Positions 35,823-47,846 are shown, numbered from the stretch's first letter. The stretch is DNA of 64,000 bases from Diphasiastrum complanatum (GCA_029204225.1 CM055106.1:44243003-44307002), one strand, 5' to 3'. The notes: generated by a model from the sequence alone, not told the origin. Program-made: numbers and translations.

Positions 35823-36643
35823 TGTTGAATTTCACACGTGTGGATTGTCCACTACATGTACTTGTGATCTCCTAAGGTGTGTAGATGCACCAAGATCAAG
35901 ACTAGATTGAGATTCAAGAATTATCTTTGATTCTATGGCAAAAACACACTACTACATGCATTCAATCACTTCCAACTCTCACTCACACGTGTGGGAAGTG
36001 TTCCAAAAGTATTCTACGTAAAAACAAGCTGCTCTCCTTGGGTAGAGAGAGAAAAACCATCAAGAGCTCTCGGGTAGAGAGAGAAAGCTAGAAATTCAAT
36101 GACACTCAAAATCCACTCAATCTCAAAATCAATTAGATCCAAAAGGAGGAGTACAATGATACTAATAGATTCATGAGCTACCACTATGCTTAACTATGAT
36201 TGGATCACACTTTGCCACCTCTTAATCCTATTGGACCCATTGATCCATGCACCTCTAAATTCTATTGGACTATATTCAAGCACACCTCAATTTTCTATTG
36301 GACCTCACAAGGTTCCACCTCTAAATCCTATTGGACCTCTTAAGCTTCATCAAACAAAAGCATGACACTTGTCTACACTCTAATTGGCACAAGTTTGGCT
36401 CTATTTTGGCTCAATATTGGCATTACAAGTGGAAATGGATAATTTGCCATCTATGCCAAATTTGACCCTATCAACATCCTACACCTAAATGCTTGACTAT
36501 GAGATTCTATGAGACCCCTATATCAAACATTTTGATTTACTTTACAATTCTCCACACGTGGGAACATCCTCCACACATGTGAGATTCACTTACAAACTTC
36601 TATCATAAAAAATACCAACCTAGATTTTTGCCAATCTCTCACA
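35823..36643 (-). repeat. 3' LTR of E
   Basis: On + strand coordinates it begins TGTTGAATTTCACACG and ends CTCTCACA. It is followed by CTCCTCCTC, the reverse of the polypurine tract. CACACGTGTG occurs at 35833-35842 and again at 35984-35993. Confidence 0.95.
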
Positions 36644-36769
36644 CTCCTCCTCAAAAAGTAGCTTGGAAAGGTACTAGATCACTTGAGAAGTTTGTAAATC
36701 TTTTTGAGTGGATCCTTTGGTATGCATAAGAAGTGAAGATCAGCCAAGGGATCCATCATAGCAGCACCC

Positions 36770-37417
36770 TCACCATATCCATGATAAGATCTCTTTGGTA
36801 GAGATCTCTTGCCAATGCCTTTGAAGAGTGCTCCACCAATATGCCACTATTATCATGGGCTTCCTCCATGCTTGATGATGATTTTTGCTTTGAAAGTTCC
36901 ACTTGCATGATGGATGCACCATAAATAGAGAAAACTGAGGCTTCCAAGCCTCATAAGGATCATGGAGATCAAGATCATAAGATGTGAAACAATGATGATT
37001 ATCAAGATTATGCTTTCTAGCTTGACTAGTCCACATACAATGAACTATATCCATGATGGATCTAATCTTGATATCAAAGACTATCTTGATCTTTTTTAGG
37101 CTAGTTACTCTCTCAAGGATGTAAGTGTCCACTTTGGATGCTTCACTTAATCTCAAGAGGAGTTTACAATTTGCCTCAAAACATGTGAAAACATGATTTT
37201 CAAAAAAGTGAGTACCAAGCTCAATCTTGTTCTTACTAGAACCAAGAGTATACTTTTGACAATACAATATCTTGCTTTCAAAAAGTATTGGAAACACATC
37301 TAAGTCAATAATGACAAGAAACATGTCCATACCATAAGCATCATACAAAACTAGTATAGCTTTTCTTGAACTTTGAGATCCAAAAAATTCAATGAAGCAA
37401 GATAGCATTTCAAGCAA
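36770..37417 (-). other. Unrecognised 215-codon ORF within E
   Basis: It lies between the pol remnant and the 3' LTR, where autonomous copias would have RT and RNase H. The translation (MLEMLSCFIEFFGSQSSRKA, ILVLYDAYGMDMFLVIIDLD) is rich in hydrophobic segments, Cys, His and Tyr. It shows no RT, RNase H or zinc motif. It may be captured foreign sequence, an extra ORF of the family, or filler without coding role. The hydrophobic AILVLYDAYG segment only weakly recalls GIMVVFYSSS in the 19904-20668 ORF. Confidence 0.35.
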
Positions 37418-37471
37418 AGGAAGAGAAGCATATATGAATATGTTGTAGTAGATACAACATGAAAGATGCCC

Positions 37472-39340
37472 CTATTTGCCATGTAAGGTGAGCCATAAAG
37501 ACTCGGCCATGCATCTTGAAGATCTTCTTGAAATCATATGAAGAAGAAACTCCTCCTCACACATTGGCCCCATCATAACTTGATTACCTTCAAAAAGGAT
37601 AACTTGTGATGCTTCTTGAGAAGCCTTGATCTCGGCCACTTCCAAGATTGAATCTTCATGCAATATGACATCTCTATTCATGATCACATTTGAAATAGAG
37701 AGTGTAAAGACACTAAAGGCCTCCTTGATGGATGAGTATCCAATCATGATCCATGAGCTTGGATCATCCTTCCTTCTTGTTTCCAAGGGAATATGTGCAA
37801 AGCAAGCACTACCAAGTTCACTAAGGTGATCAACCTTAGGCTTCATCTTGAATAAAACTTCATATGGTGCTATTCCATCGAGAGCTCCAATACTCCTCAA
37901 AGCTTTGATCTTCAATGAGAATTTCTTCTCAGCATATGCTTTGAATAATAAGGAATAATCATACACCATAATACTTGAAGAGAGAAGATATGTGCATCTT
38001 GTGTAATCCTCCTCCTTTGAAATATTGGAAATATAAGAAACATCAAGAGAGTTTGCACTCTCACTTGGATCCAATTTGTAGATGCCTTCAAATCTTGATC
38101 CATATGCAAGAATCTCACCATCCTTCTTAATTACACAATTGTCAATATTGAAATTGACATCAAAGCCACTATCAAGAAATTGGCCAACACTTAAGATGTT
38201 CTTTGTAAGCTTTGGGACAAAAAGAACATTGTTGAGAAAGAGATCTTTAGAAGATGCAAGCTTCAAGGGAATAATTCCTACTCCTTCAATATTGCACTCA
38301 TGCTTACTTGCAAAGTATATGGTCTTCTTGACTCCATCATAAGGCATAATAGATGAAAAAAAGTGCTTGGAGCCACACATATGTGAAGATGCTCCACTAT
38401 CAATATACCATGAGTCATCCTTGTTGAAGGTGGAAGGGGAGAAGCTTGATGCCAAAAGAGATCCTTCTCCATCACTTGCAATATAGTTTTCTTTCTCATT
38501 GGTGATGTTGGCTTGATTGAGTTGATTCTTCTTCTTGAAGCAATTGGTGGCATAATGGCCTTTTTTGCCACAACAAAAGCACTTGATCATCTTCTTCTTG
38601 AGATTTGAATTAGAAGCATGAGAGGTATCCTCCTCCTCTCCATCTTGGTCTTTAGCTTTGTCATTAGAAAAGTGATGGTGTTGCTTCTTACTCCTCTCTT
38701 TGTGCTTGGAAAATAGAACTTTGCCATCATCATGATTGAGTGATAGCTTGTCCATCCTCAAGAGTTTGTACTCTTGTCTTGATTCTTCAGAAATAAGCAC
38801 ACTTTGAAGGGCCTCCAAACTTGGTAGCTCCTCCTTAATAGCATAGGATTGGACAAGGTTGTCATATTCATCTCTCAAGCCATGAATGACTTGGACTAGC
38901 TGACTTTGATTGATTGAGTCACCAATACATGCAAGCTCTCTATGAATATCCTTGACTCTCAAAACATAATTAGATGCACTCTCATCACTCTTTTTACTAC
39001 TTTGGAATATTTGATTTCTAAGAGTGAAGAGCCTAGAGGTGTTCTTAGCCTCATAGATGGACTTGAGACAATCCCAATCTTCCTTGGATGTAGAACAATC
39101 ACCAATCTCCCTCAATATCTCATTAGAGACATTCATCTTAATGTAGTGGAGAGCCATCCTAGCTCTCTTCTTGTATTTTTGTACTTCTTGAAGGACTTGA
39201 GGCTCCTCCTCAATCCCAAGTACAATGTCCATCACATCTTGGAGTATCAAGATGGACTCCATCCTCAACTTCCATATTGAATAATTGGAAGTAGACAATC
39301 TCTCACTTGGTTGCAACAAGTATGAACTCATTGAAGTCAT
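37472..39340 (-). pseudogene. Gag, protease and integrase remnant of E
   Basis: Gag begins MTSMSSYLLQPSERLSTSNY at 39340, with LRMESILILQDVMDIVLG and a long Glu/Lys-rich centre. The knuckle CFCCGKKGHYATNC lies at about 38539-38580 and the protease site WYIDSGASSHM at about 38385-38415. Only parts of the integrase follow (YLLSSSIMVYDYSLLFKAY, PYEVLFKMKPKVDHL, SACFAHIPLETRRKDDPSS). The open frame of over 600 codons suggests recent selection on Gag-protease or simple youth. Confidence 0.88.
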
Positions 39341-40094
39341 GTAAAGTGGAGATAAATAAAAGTGATGAACAAAAAATGTTGCTTCTCTCTCACTATAGGA
39401 TCCAATAATGGTGTGCTACCATCTCCTATGCAAGACCTTGCCACAAACTGTGAGATGATTCTCACTAGCTATCTCAATCTCTCCAAAACTAGATCTACTT
39501 CACATCAAATGATGGAGTATGGGCAAAGTTAGGATCAAACACTCTTAGCACGTGTGAAATACACTAAGAAACCAAATTTGACTCAAATACAATGATATTG
39601 CATGAAACAAAATGGCTAAGATCTCAAAACAGTGCCAAGATCACATATAGATGAGATTGGTAAGCATTCAACTGTGATTTTGGATCAAACAAGCAATCTT
39701 TTGACCAAACCAAATGTGTCCACCTAGGTCTAGGTGCCCTACCTAACCCTCTTCAAAAGCTTATAACTTTTGATTGGCTCAACCAAATGGAATGAAACTG
39801 ATTGCATCAGAAACTAGACAAAAATAGCTTTAAAACAAGCTATCTAGCAAGATTTTTGGATCAAACATGAAAGAGAACTCCCAAACTGAAATATGTTCCT
39901 CACACGTGTCTGAGCACCTGATTCCGTACAGTATCAGGTCAGACCCAATCAATGTCCTTTTGATCTCTTTTGATCCAAAATTGAACAAGATAGCTAGGAA
40001 AATGGGCCTTGACAATTTCTAGCTCAAGATTGATGAATAGTTTTCACTCAAATGGATCAAAATGCATGGTAACCTTAGGTAGGCTCTGATACCA
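39341..40094 (-). other. Leader and primer site of E
   Basis: About 750 bp without coding signal. The reverse complement of the iMet primer site (GGCTCTGATACCA) ends at 40094, directly beside the 5' LTR. Its sequence parallels the leader of G (60181-60928), showing family kinship. Confidence 0.85.
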
Positions 40095-40914
40095 TGTTGA
40101 ATTTCACACGTGTGGATTGTCCACTACATGTACTTGTGATCTCCTAAGGTGTGTAGATGCACCAAGATCAAGACTAGATTGAGATTCAAGATCTATCTTT
40201 GATTCTATGACAAAAATACACTACTACATGCATTCAATCACTTCCAACTCTCACTCACACATGTGGGAAGTGTTCCAAAAGTATTCTAAGTAAAAACAAG
40301 CTGCTCTCCTCGGGTAGAGAGAGAAAAACCATCAAGAGCTCTCGGGTAGAGAGAAAAAGCTAGAAATTCAATGACACTCAAAATCCACTCAATCTCAAAA
40401 TCAATTAGATCCAAAAGGAGGAGTACAATGATACTAATAGATTCATGAGCTACCACTATGCTTAACTATGATTGGATCACACTTTGCCACCTCTTAATCC
40501 TATTGGACCATTGATCCATGCACCTCTAAATTCTATTGGACTATATTCAAACACACCTCAATTTTCTATTGGACCTCACAAGGTTCCACCTCTAAATCCT
40601 ATTGGACCTCTTAAGCTTCATCAAACAAAAGCATGACACTTGTCTACGCTCTAATTGGCACAAGTTTGGCTCTATTTTGGCTCAATATTGGCATTACAAG
40701 TGGAAATGGATAATTTGCCATCTATGCCAAATTTGACCCTATCAACATCCTACACCTAAATGCTTGACTATGAAATTCTATGAGACCCCTATATCAAACA
40801 TTTTGATTTACTTTACAATTCTCCACACGTGGGAACATCCTCCACACATGTGAAATTCACTTACAAACTTCTATCATAAAAAATACCAAGCTAGATTTTT
40901 GCCAATTTCTCACA
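40095..40914 (-). repeat. 5' LTR of E
   Basis: 820 bp, nearly identical to 35823-36643. It ends TTTCTCACA against the second GGTTT copy. CACACGTGTG is at 40105-40114; the second palindrome seen in the other LTR reads CACACATGTG here. Confidence 0.95.
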
Positions 40915-40919
40915 GGTTT

Positions 40920-41365
40920 AACACAGGTGAAGTATGTCAAAGTGTTGTTGCACAAGTTTAGGTTGCAGAATTGCAAACCAGTGAATACTCCTATTGAACC
41001 AGGTAAAAAGCTTTCTAAGCTTAATGAGTCACAGTCATTTGATGCTACGCTATATAGGCAGTTAGTAGGGAGCTTGATTTACCTTACCACGACTAGACTA
41101 GATATATGCTATGTTGTTGGCATTGTAAGTCAGTTTATGGCAGCACCTACAGAAATGCATTGTAAGACAGCTAGAAGCATTTTGCATTATGTGAAAGGCA
41201 CTTCAGAGTATGGCTTGATTTACAAGAAGCATGATGGTTTACCTGAGTTGTCTGGCTATGTGGATGCAGATTGGGGAGGTAACTATGATGATCGTAGATC
41301 CACTACAGGGTATGTATTCCAATTTTGTGGTAGTTGCTTTTCCTGGTCTAGTATGAAGCAAAGTA
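40920..41365 (+). pseudogene. RT end and RNase H start of D, between E and C2
   Basis: The piece carries the RT tail and connection (TPIEPGKKLSKL, YRQLVGSLIYLTTTRLDICYV) and the RNase H start (SGYVDADWGGNYDDRRSTTGYVF). It ends at AAGTA (41361-41365), the target site of C2. The rest of RNase H lies beyond C2 at 47172. Confidence 0.9.
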
Positions 41366-42047
41366 TGTAAAAATTACAGCAAATAAGGATCCTAAAACAC
41401 TTGAAATGATGAGGGAAACAATAGATTATGATTTCATAAGATTAGCACAAGTTGAACCATCAAAATCCATCAAAAATCTATGCTTGAACCTCACTAAATG
41501 GCCCAAATCCTTGAAGAAGGCTTCACACGTGTGAAAGTACGGCCTCCCACAGTCTGAGTACTGTACACCAGACCTACATTCAATCCTATAATCATTAGTA
41601 ATCACAAGTACTCAAACAATTATGAACATAGAGAGCAATTGCACCATTATGAGAGAAAAAACATGAAATTGCTTGATTGATTTTGGTGAGATATCATCAC
41701 CTATATATACATGATCCATCACGGTTTTGGGCAGGTATGAGTAGCCCTAAACCTATCCCTAATGCTAATTTTGGTGGATCTTTCATCCCTACCAAGTTAG
41801 GGTTGGAATCTTGGAGATCCCTCAACAATGCAAAAATTACCAAAAATAGCTCCTATTTTTTCTCCCTTGTATCTAAGCATAATTTGGACTCATTCCAAAG
41901 GTTCTAACACTTAGGTCTACTTGAGAACATCCTTATGAATGGAATCCTATGCTATTTGGCACGTGTGACAAGCCACATCATGACCATCTAACTATTTACA
42001 AGTCATATGACCAAAACTAGTCAAGCTAGAATTGTGAATTTTTAACA
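41366..42047 (-). repeat. 3' LTR of C2
   Basis: 682 bp, + strand TGTAAAAATTAC to TTTTTAACA, followed by the reverse polypurine tract CTCCTCCTCAC. CACACGTGTG is at 41524-41533. A small ORF within the LTR (also in the other LTR) is not a gene. A TATATATA promoter-like box lies near 41702. Confidence 0.97.
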
Positions 42048-42061
42048 CTCCTCCTCACTAT

Positions 42062-43000
42062 CTAGCTTGGTTCAATCATTGCTTTACTAATCACTCCAAG
42101 TGATGATCTGAACTTCATAAAAGGTGTCTTTTGAAGTGGTTTAGTAAGTAGATCAGCTACACATTCATTGCTTGGAACATGCTCCAAAGCAATCTCCTTG
42201 GCTTGCACCATTTCTCTCACAAAGTGATGGCATATCTCAATGTGCTTAGATCTTGCATGGAAGATTGGGTTAGATGCAAGGTGTTGGGCTGATATATTGT
42301 CATTGTAGATGATTGGTGCCTCCTCTGAATCCATGATCTTTAGTTCCACCAATCATCTCTTGATCCAAAGTACCTCCTTTGTAGTGGTTGTCAAAGCTTT
42401 GTACTCGGCCTTGGTTGAAGATAGAGATATAGTTTCTTGCTCCATTGGTGTGTCAACACTTTTGCATACTTCCATCTTAAACTTCTTCAAAAGACTTTGA
42501 GCATAGTTTACTTGACTTATAAAGATAAAATCAGACCCTCTAAGTACTTCTATGCCTAAGATGAAGTGAAGACACCCTAGATCTACCATCTTGAACTCCA
42601 AGGATAGATCTATCTTGATTTTTTCAATACCATCAACACTATTTCCACTAATGATGATGTCATCTACATAAATGAGTAAAAGTACAATACCAACATCATC
42701 AAACTTAATGTAAAGAGTGGGATCATATTCACTTTGAACAAAAGAAAGTGAAATAAGATAGCAATGTAGTCTTGAATTCCAAGATCTCGAGGCTTGCTTC
42801 AAGCCATAGATGCTTCTTTGGAGATGGCATACTTTGTTCTCCATTCCATGCTTGATGAACCCTTGTGGCTGCTCCATATAGATATCCTCTTCCAAAAAAC
42901 CATTCAAGAAAGCATTAGAGACATCCATTTGACATAGAATCCATCCAAAATGTGATGCAAGTGCAATGATTAGTCTTATTGTGACCATCTTGGCCACGGG
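42062..43000 (-). pseudogene. RT and RNase H of C2
   Basis: RT motifs are MVTIRLIIALASHFGW, QMDVSNAFLNGFLEEDIYMEQ, SIYGLKQASRSWNS and the catalytic YVDD at 42659-42670. RNase H retains SSTKAEYKALTTTTKEVLW, IYNDNISAQHLASNPIFHARSK and ECVADLLTKPLQKTPF. Compared with A or F the RNase H is shorter. It copies element RNA to DNA in the particle. It is a fossil despite its youth. Confidence 0.9.
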
Positions 43001-45673
43001 TGCAAAAGTTTCCTCATAGTCTATCCCTCTCTCTTAAGCATAACCTTTTGCAACTAATCTTGCTTTATGTTTGTTAACACTCCCATTTGCATTCAACTTA
43101 AGCTTGAAGACCCACTTGCATCCTATTACATTCCTTTGAGGTCTCTCAACAAGCTACCAAGTTTCATTCTCAATCAAGGCATCATACTCATCCAACATAG
43201 CTTTATACCATTCTTTGGAGTTCAATGCATCTTCAACATTAGACGGTTCTTCAAAACTAGATAAAGCATAAGAAGTGGATGAGATACCCTCAACTTGCTG
43301 TCCTTTGCCTTGATATGTGAGCCTTGATGGCTCCACTTTTGCCCTTGAAGATCTCCTTGGTGTGATAGGTGGGTTTGGTGCTTGCTCCTCCATGAGCTCC
43401 TCCTCAAAACCAAGATCTTGCTCCTCGGCCATCTTCTTCTTGATTGTTGGAGCACTTGAGCCTTCTTCAAGCATATGCATATGATGTTCATCAAAGATGA
43501 CATCCCTTGAAACAACAAATTTGTTCAAGGACGGGAGATAGACTTTGTAGCCCTTGCTTGAGCTTGCATATCCAAGCATGATCCCTCTTGTGGAAGATGG
43601 ATCCTCCTTGGTTCTTGTTTCAAATGGCACATGCACATAACATATACACCCAAAAACTTTCAAGTGATTAAGATTGGGTTTCTTTCCATACAACATCTCA
43701 TAAGGAGTTTTGCCTTCAATTGCTTTGCAAGACACCCTATTCATCAAGTAGTTTGCACATACAAGAGACTCACCCCAAAAGGATTTGGGCAAACAAGCAT
43801 CTAATCTTAAAGCCTTAGAACATTCACATAATGTTCTATTCCTTCTTTCAGCAACTCCATTTTGTTGAGGAGTGTAATGACAAGAAGTCTCTTTCTTGAT
43901 CCCTTCCTCCTCACAAAAGGCCTTGAACTCATTGGAGATGAATTCTCCACCATTGTCACTTCTAAGAATCTTGATGCTATGATTATGATGCTTTTCCACA
44001 AACAACTTGAACTTTACAAAAGTATCAAATACTTGAGACTTGAAGGAAAGTAAGAACACCCAACAATATCTTGAGTAGTCATCAATGAAGGTTAAAAACA
44101 TGGATGAACCTCCATTAGATTTGGTGCTAGCAATGTGCACATCCGAGTGTATGAGTTCAAGAGGATGAGATGACTTTGTGATGGAGTTAGGAAACACCTT
44201 CTTATGTGCCTTGGATAAGGCACAAGCTTCACAAACCTTGTCTTCCTTCCCAATAGACCTTGGTAGGCCTAAAGCATACTCCTCCTTGATCATAGCCTCC
44301 ATGGAACCCGAGTTGACATGTCCAAGTCTTTTGTGCCATAAAGTAAAGGTAGATATCTTGCTCTTCTCGGCCAACATGACAACATTAGTATCCACAAATG
44401 CATCCAGCTTATAAAGTTTGCCAAGTCTAGTGCCCTTAGCCACTATCTTACCCTTCTTCTTGATGAAACATTCATTTGAAGCAAAGTCAACATTGAAACC
44501 ATTGTCTACCATTTGGCCAACACTTAGTAGATTCTTTGTTATTGTAGAAATGTACAAAACACCTTCTATGTTGATCTTTTTGGAAGATCCTAAGCAAAGG
44601 GGAATGCTACCAACTCCTTCAATCTTACAAGCTTCATCATTTGCTGTATAGATAGACTTTATAGGTCCATCATAAGATAAGAGAAAAGAGAAAAACTCCC
44701 TTTTACTAGTCATGTGTGAACTAGCACCCGAGTCAATCCACCAAGGATCTTCTCCTTTGAAGCTTGTTGAAGAAAATATGGACATCATGAGAGAGTCCTC
44801 ATGTGAACTCTCCTCCTCCTCCTCTTTGCTCATGTTGGCTTGGCTTTGATCTTGCTTCCTCTTGAAGCATTCCGAGGCATAATGCCCCATCTTGCTACAA
44901 TAGTAGCACTTCACCTTTGATTTGTCCTTCTTGACTTTGGTGGTTGATGGAGATGCCTTTGGGGGTCCTTCTTGATCCTCAAGCTTTGTAGACTTCTTGA
45001 ATGTTGATCCTTTGCCTTTGGACTTGCCTTTGCCTTTGGTGAAGAGAGCTTGGTCATCTCCACCTTGGATGGAAAGCCTATCCATCCTCTCTTGCATTTG
45101 GCTCCTTCTTGATTCCTCGGCCATGAGTGTGCCTTGGAGTTCTTCAAGTATGGGTAGCTTACCCATAATTGCATATCCCTGAACCAAATTGTCAAATTCA
45201 AAGCTTAGTCCATTCAATATGAGTTGAACAAGCTCTTCATCCTTGATAGGGTCACCTATAAAGGCTAGCTCTTTGTTCAATTCCTTTACTCTTAGGACAA
45301 AAGTATGTGCACTCTCTCCTTTCTTTTGATAGCTTCTATAGATTTGATTCTTCAAAACTAACATTCTAGTTTGGTTCTTGGATTCATAGACCTTTTGCAA
45401 AGTCTCCCAAGCATCTTGAGCTGAAGTGCAATCTCCTACCTCTCTTAAGAGTTCATTTGCAACATTCATTTTTATGCAATGTAGTGCAACATTGCACCTC
45501 TTGATGTATTTGGCTTTTTCTTGAGGATGAATAGGTTCACCCTCCTTACCATTTACAATTTCCATCAGATCTTGCATGATCATGATAGATTCCATTCTAA
45601 CTTTCCATATGGAATAGTTAGTTTTGTTGAGCCTTTCATTAGTATCCAAAAGATATGCATTTATAGATGCCAT
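43001..45673 (-). pseudogene. Gag, protease and integrase of C2
   Basis: A reading frame of more than 800 codons starts MASINAYLLDTNERLNKTNY at 45673. In order it carries the Gag core, a Lys-rich stretch, the knuckle CYYCSKMGHYASEC (about 44869-44912), the protease site WWIDSGASSHM (about 44711-44750) and the pre-integrase block LWHKRLGHVNSGSM. The integrase core follows (FIDDYSRY, LRSDNGGEF, TPQQNGVAERRNRTL; about 43840-44170), then the FGCICYVHVP end and a linker before RT. The element as a whole has a few breaks. Confidence 0.92.
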
Positions 45674-46484
45674 CTAGTCTCCTAATCAAGGACTTGACAC
45701 AAATGAAGGTTACTTCTATTGATTTGATTGAAGGTCTACCTTATCCCACTTCTTAGGGACCTGAAAAGATCAGTAATAGACTTCCTATAAAGATCTAAGA
45801 ATGATCTCTAACAAAATCAAATCATAGAATACTAGAAACAATGCACTTGCTTGATTGAAGTAGACAATACTAGTAGAATTGCCCCTCTTTCTATAAAGAA
45901 CATTAAAGCTTCCAAATGATCTGATCAAGAGTGAATTTCAGCAACCTAATATACTTCCAAAATCACTTGTAAAAGATCTAAATGGAACTTAATGAGGATG
46001 CAACACAATCTACTATCCAATCACAAGCAAAAAATGATCAAAATTAATGAAAAATTGATCTAATTTGGTGCATAAGTCAAGCAATGGTTGGACTGAACCT
46101 AAATCACTTTATGAGGTGCCTACTACACCTTAGAACAGCCTTGAAGAGTCCCCAAAACTCTGATCTTCCCTCTCCTTGAATGCTAGAAAGCCTTCTCTAT
46201 GAAATCACCTCCAAAACTCGCTTAGAAATCAATGCTTGGAGCAAGCAAAACTTGCTATCTTGGTAATGTGAATTGAATTCAACTTTGCCTCTGGTTTTAG
46301 ACACCTAAACACCTGCAAATGAAGTCACACAACACAAATCTCCAATGTATTTGACTCACTTTGAGTTCTAGAATCAATACTAGAGGCTAAGATTCAATCT
46401 ACACAAGATTTAGATAAAAAATTGTGATCAAATTGAATGAAAACCAAGGATTTAGCTCATTTCAGCCTTTAGGCTCTGATACCA
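45674..46484 (-). other. Leader and primer site of C2
   Basis: 810 bp of non-coding leader, nearly identical to that of C1 (23416-24226) in inverted orientation. The reverse primer site (GGCTCTGATACCA) ends at 46484 beside the 5' LTR. Confidence 0.93.
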
Positions 46485-47166
46485 TGTAAAAATTACAGCA
46501 AATAAGGATCCTAAAACACTTGAAATGATGAGGGAAACAATAGATTATGATTTCATAAGATTAGCACAAGTTGAACCATCAAAATCCATCAAAAATCTAT
46601 GCTTGAACCTCACTAAATGGCCCAAATCCTTGAAGAAGGCTTCACACGTGTGAAAGTACGACCTCCCACAGTCTGAGTACTGTACACCAGACCTACATTC
46701 AATCCTATAATCATTAGTAATCACAAGTACTCAAACAATTATGAACATAGAGAGCAATTGCACCATTATGAGAGAAAAAACATGAAATTGCTTGATTGAT
46801 TTTGGTGAGATATCATCACCTATATATACATGATCCATCACGGTTTTGGGCAGGTATGAGTAGCCCTAAACCTATCCCTAATGCTAATTTTGGTGGATCT
46901 TTCATCCCTACCAAGTTAGGGTTGGAATCTTGGAGATCCCTCAACAATGCAAAAATTACCAAAAATAGCTCCTATTTTTTCTCCCTTGTATCTAAGCATA
47001 ATTTGGACTCATTCCAAAGGTTCTAACACTTAGTTCTACTTGAGAACATCCTTATGAATGGAATCCTATGCTATTTGGCACGTGTGACAAGCCACATCAT
47101 GACCATCTAACTATTTACAAGTCATATGACCAAAACTAGTCAAGCTAGAATTGTGAATTTTTAACA
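46485..47166 (-). repeat. 5' LTR of C2
   Basis: 682 bp, differing from 41366-42047 at two positions. It ends TTTTTAACA before the second AAGTA copy. CACACGTGTG lies at 46643-46652. Confidence 0.97.
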
Positions 47167-47171
47167 AAGTA

Positions 47172-47518
47172 CAATTGCTCTATCCACCACAGAAGCAGAG
47201 TATAAGGCAATGTGTCGTGCAGCACAAGAAGCTATATGGTTAAGACAAATCTTGGAAAAAGTTGGCATGAAGCAGAAAAATCCCACGACATTACATAGCA
47301 ACAATCAGAGTGGCATTCAGCTAGCAAAGAATCCAGTGTTTCATGCGAGAACTAAACACATTGAGATTCGGTTTATACGTGAGAGACTGCTGAGTCGTGA
47401 AATTCATGTTGTTCATTGTAGCACAGAAGAACAACTAGCTAATATTTTCACTAAGCCACTTGTTGGAGAAAAGTTTGATAAGTTTAGATCAAAGCTTTTT
47501 GTACTTAAAGTTTGTTAA
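47172..47518 (+). pseudogene. RNase H end of D, after C2
   Basis: It carries ALSTTEAEYKAMCRAAQEAI, LHSNNQSGIQLAKNPVFHAR, TKHIEIRFIRERLL and ANIFTKPLVGEKFDKFRSKL, the conserved C-terminal half of copia RNase H. The purine tract TTTAAGGGAGAGA follows and then the 3' LTR. Confidence 0.92.
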
Positions 47519-47574
47519 CTTTAAAGCTATGTATATGACTGTATAAAAAGTAGACTCTACTTTAAGGGAGAGAG

Positions 47575-47846
47575 TTAGAATTAAAGTAGAATCACTGTGC
47601 TACTGTACTGTGGGTCCTACCAGTTGATAAGGATTAGTTGGCCTCGCCACGAGGCAAGTCGACGGGACACGCGTCCCACCAACGGCAACTTGGGTCATGC
47701 ATGGGTTGCCTGAGTGAACAACTATATGTACAGTGTAATTTCATTTTGAGAAATACAGTTGCTATGTGAGCTTGTTGTGGAGAGTGTTTTCTGTCTGTGT
47801 TACTGTGTAGCATGATCTGTGTTCCTGTGCAAAGCAAATTCTAAGT
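47575..47846 (+). repeat. 3' LTR of D
   Basis: It matches 31001-31237, with substitutions and small extra segments (272 versus 237 bp). It begins TTAGAATTAAAG and ends TTCTAAGT, abutting the split LTR of N2. Confidence 0.85.

Larger units (their letters stand above)
35823..40914 (-). mobile_element. Non-autonomous copia element E inserted in D
   Basis: E is a minus-strand element of 5092 bp with a perfect 5-bp target-site duplication GGTTT (35818-35822 and 40915-40919). Its LTRs are 821 and 820 bp and differ at about 14 positions plus one 1-base indel. Gag, zinc knuckle, protease and part of the integrase are present. RT and RNase H are not recognisable, so E looks non-autonomous. About 800 bp between the pol remnant and the 3' LTR carry an unrecognised ORF. 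Confidence 0.94.
41366..47166 (-). mobile_element. Young Ty1/copia element C2 inserted in D
   Basis: C2 is a minus-strand element of 5801 bp flanked by a perfect 5-bp duplication AAGTA (41361-41365 and 47167-47171). Both LTRs are 682 bp and differ at only two positions by hand comparison. Primer site, gag, knuckle, protease, integrase, RT, RNase H and polypurine tract are all present in order. It looks nearly whole, with a few breaks. It is the most recent insertion in the window and the reference copy for C1. Confidence 0.96.
31001..47846 (+). mobile_element. Ty1/copia element D, hosting insertions E and C2
   Basis: D is a + strand copia inserted in the LTR of N2. It was later interrupted by E (35823-40914) and by C2 (41366-47166). 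Without the inserts it is about 6 kb. It has short LTRs (roughly 240-270 bp), the iMet primer site at 31238, gag, protease, integrase, RT, RNase H and a purine tract (47564-47574). The LTRs differ by several substitutions and small indels, so D is older than its guests. It is a fossil with several breaks. Its Gag (ESSKLDNISNYAVWKFKMKN) and Pol (KIDTSS, KLVGSLIYL-like motifs) recall the Tnt1-like group more than C2. Confidence 0.92.

Noticed and set aside
41677-41907. 76-codon ORF, repeated at 46796-47026 and partly at 22960-23169
   Set aside because: It lies inside the C-family LTRs, and its repetition comes from the LTR pair.
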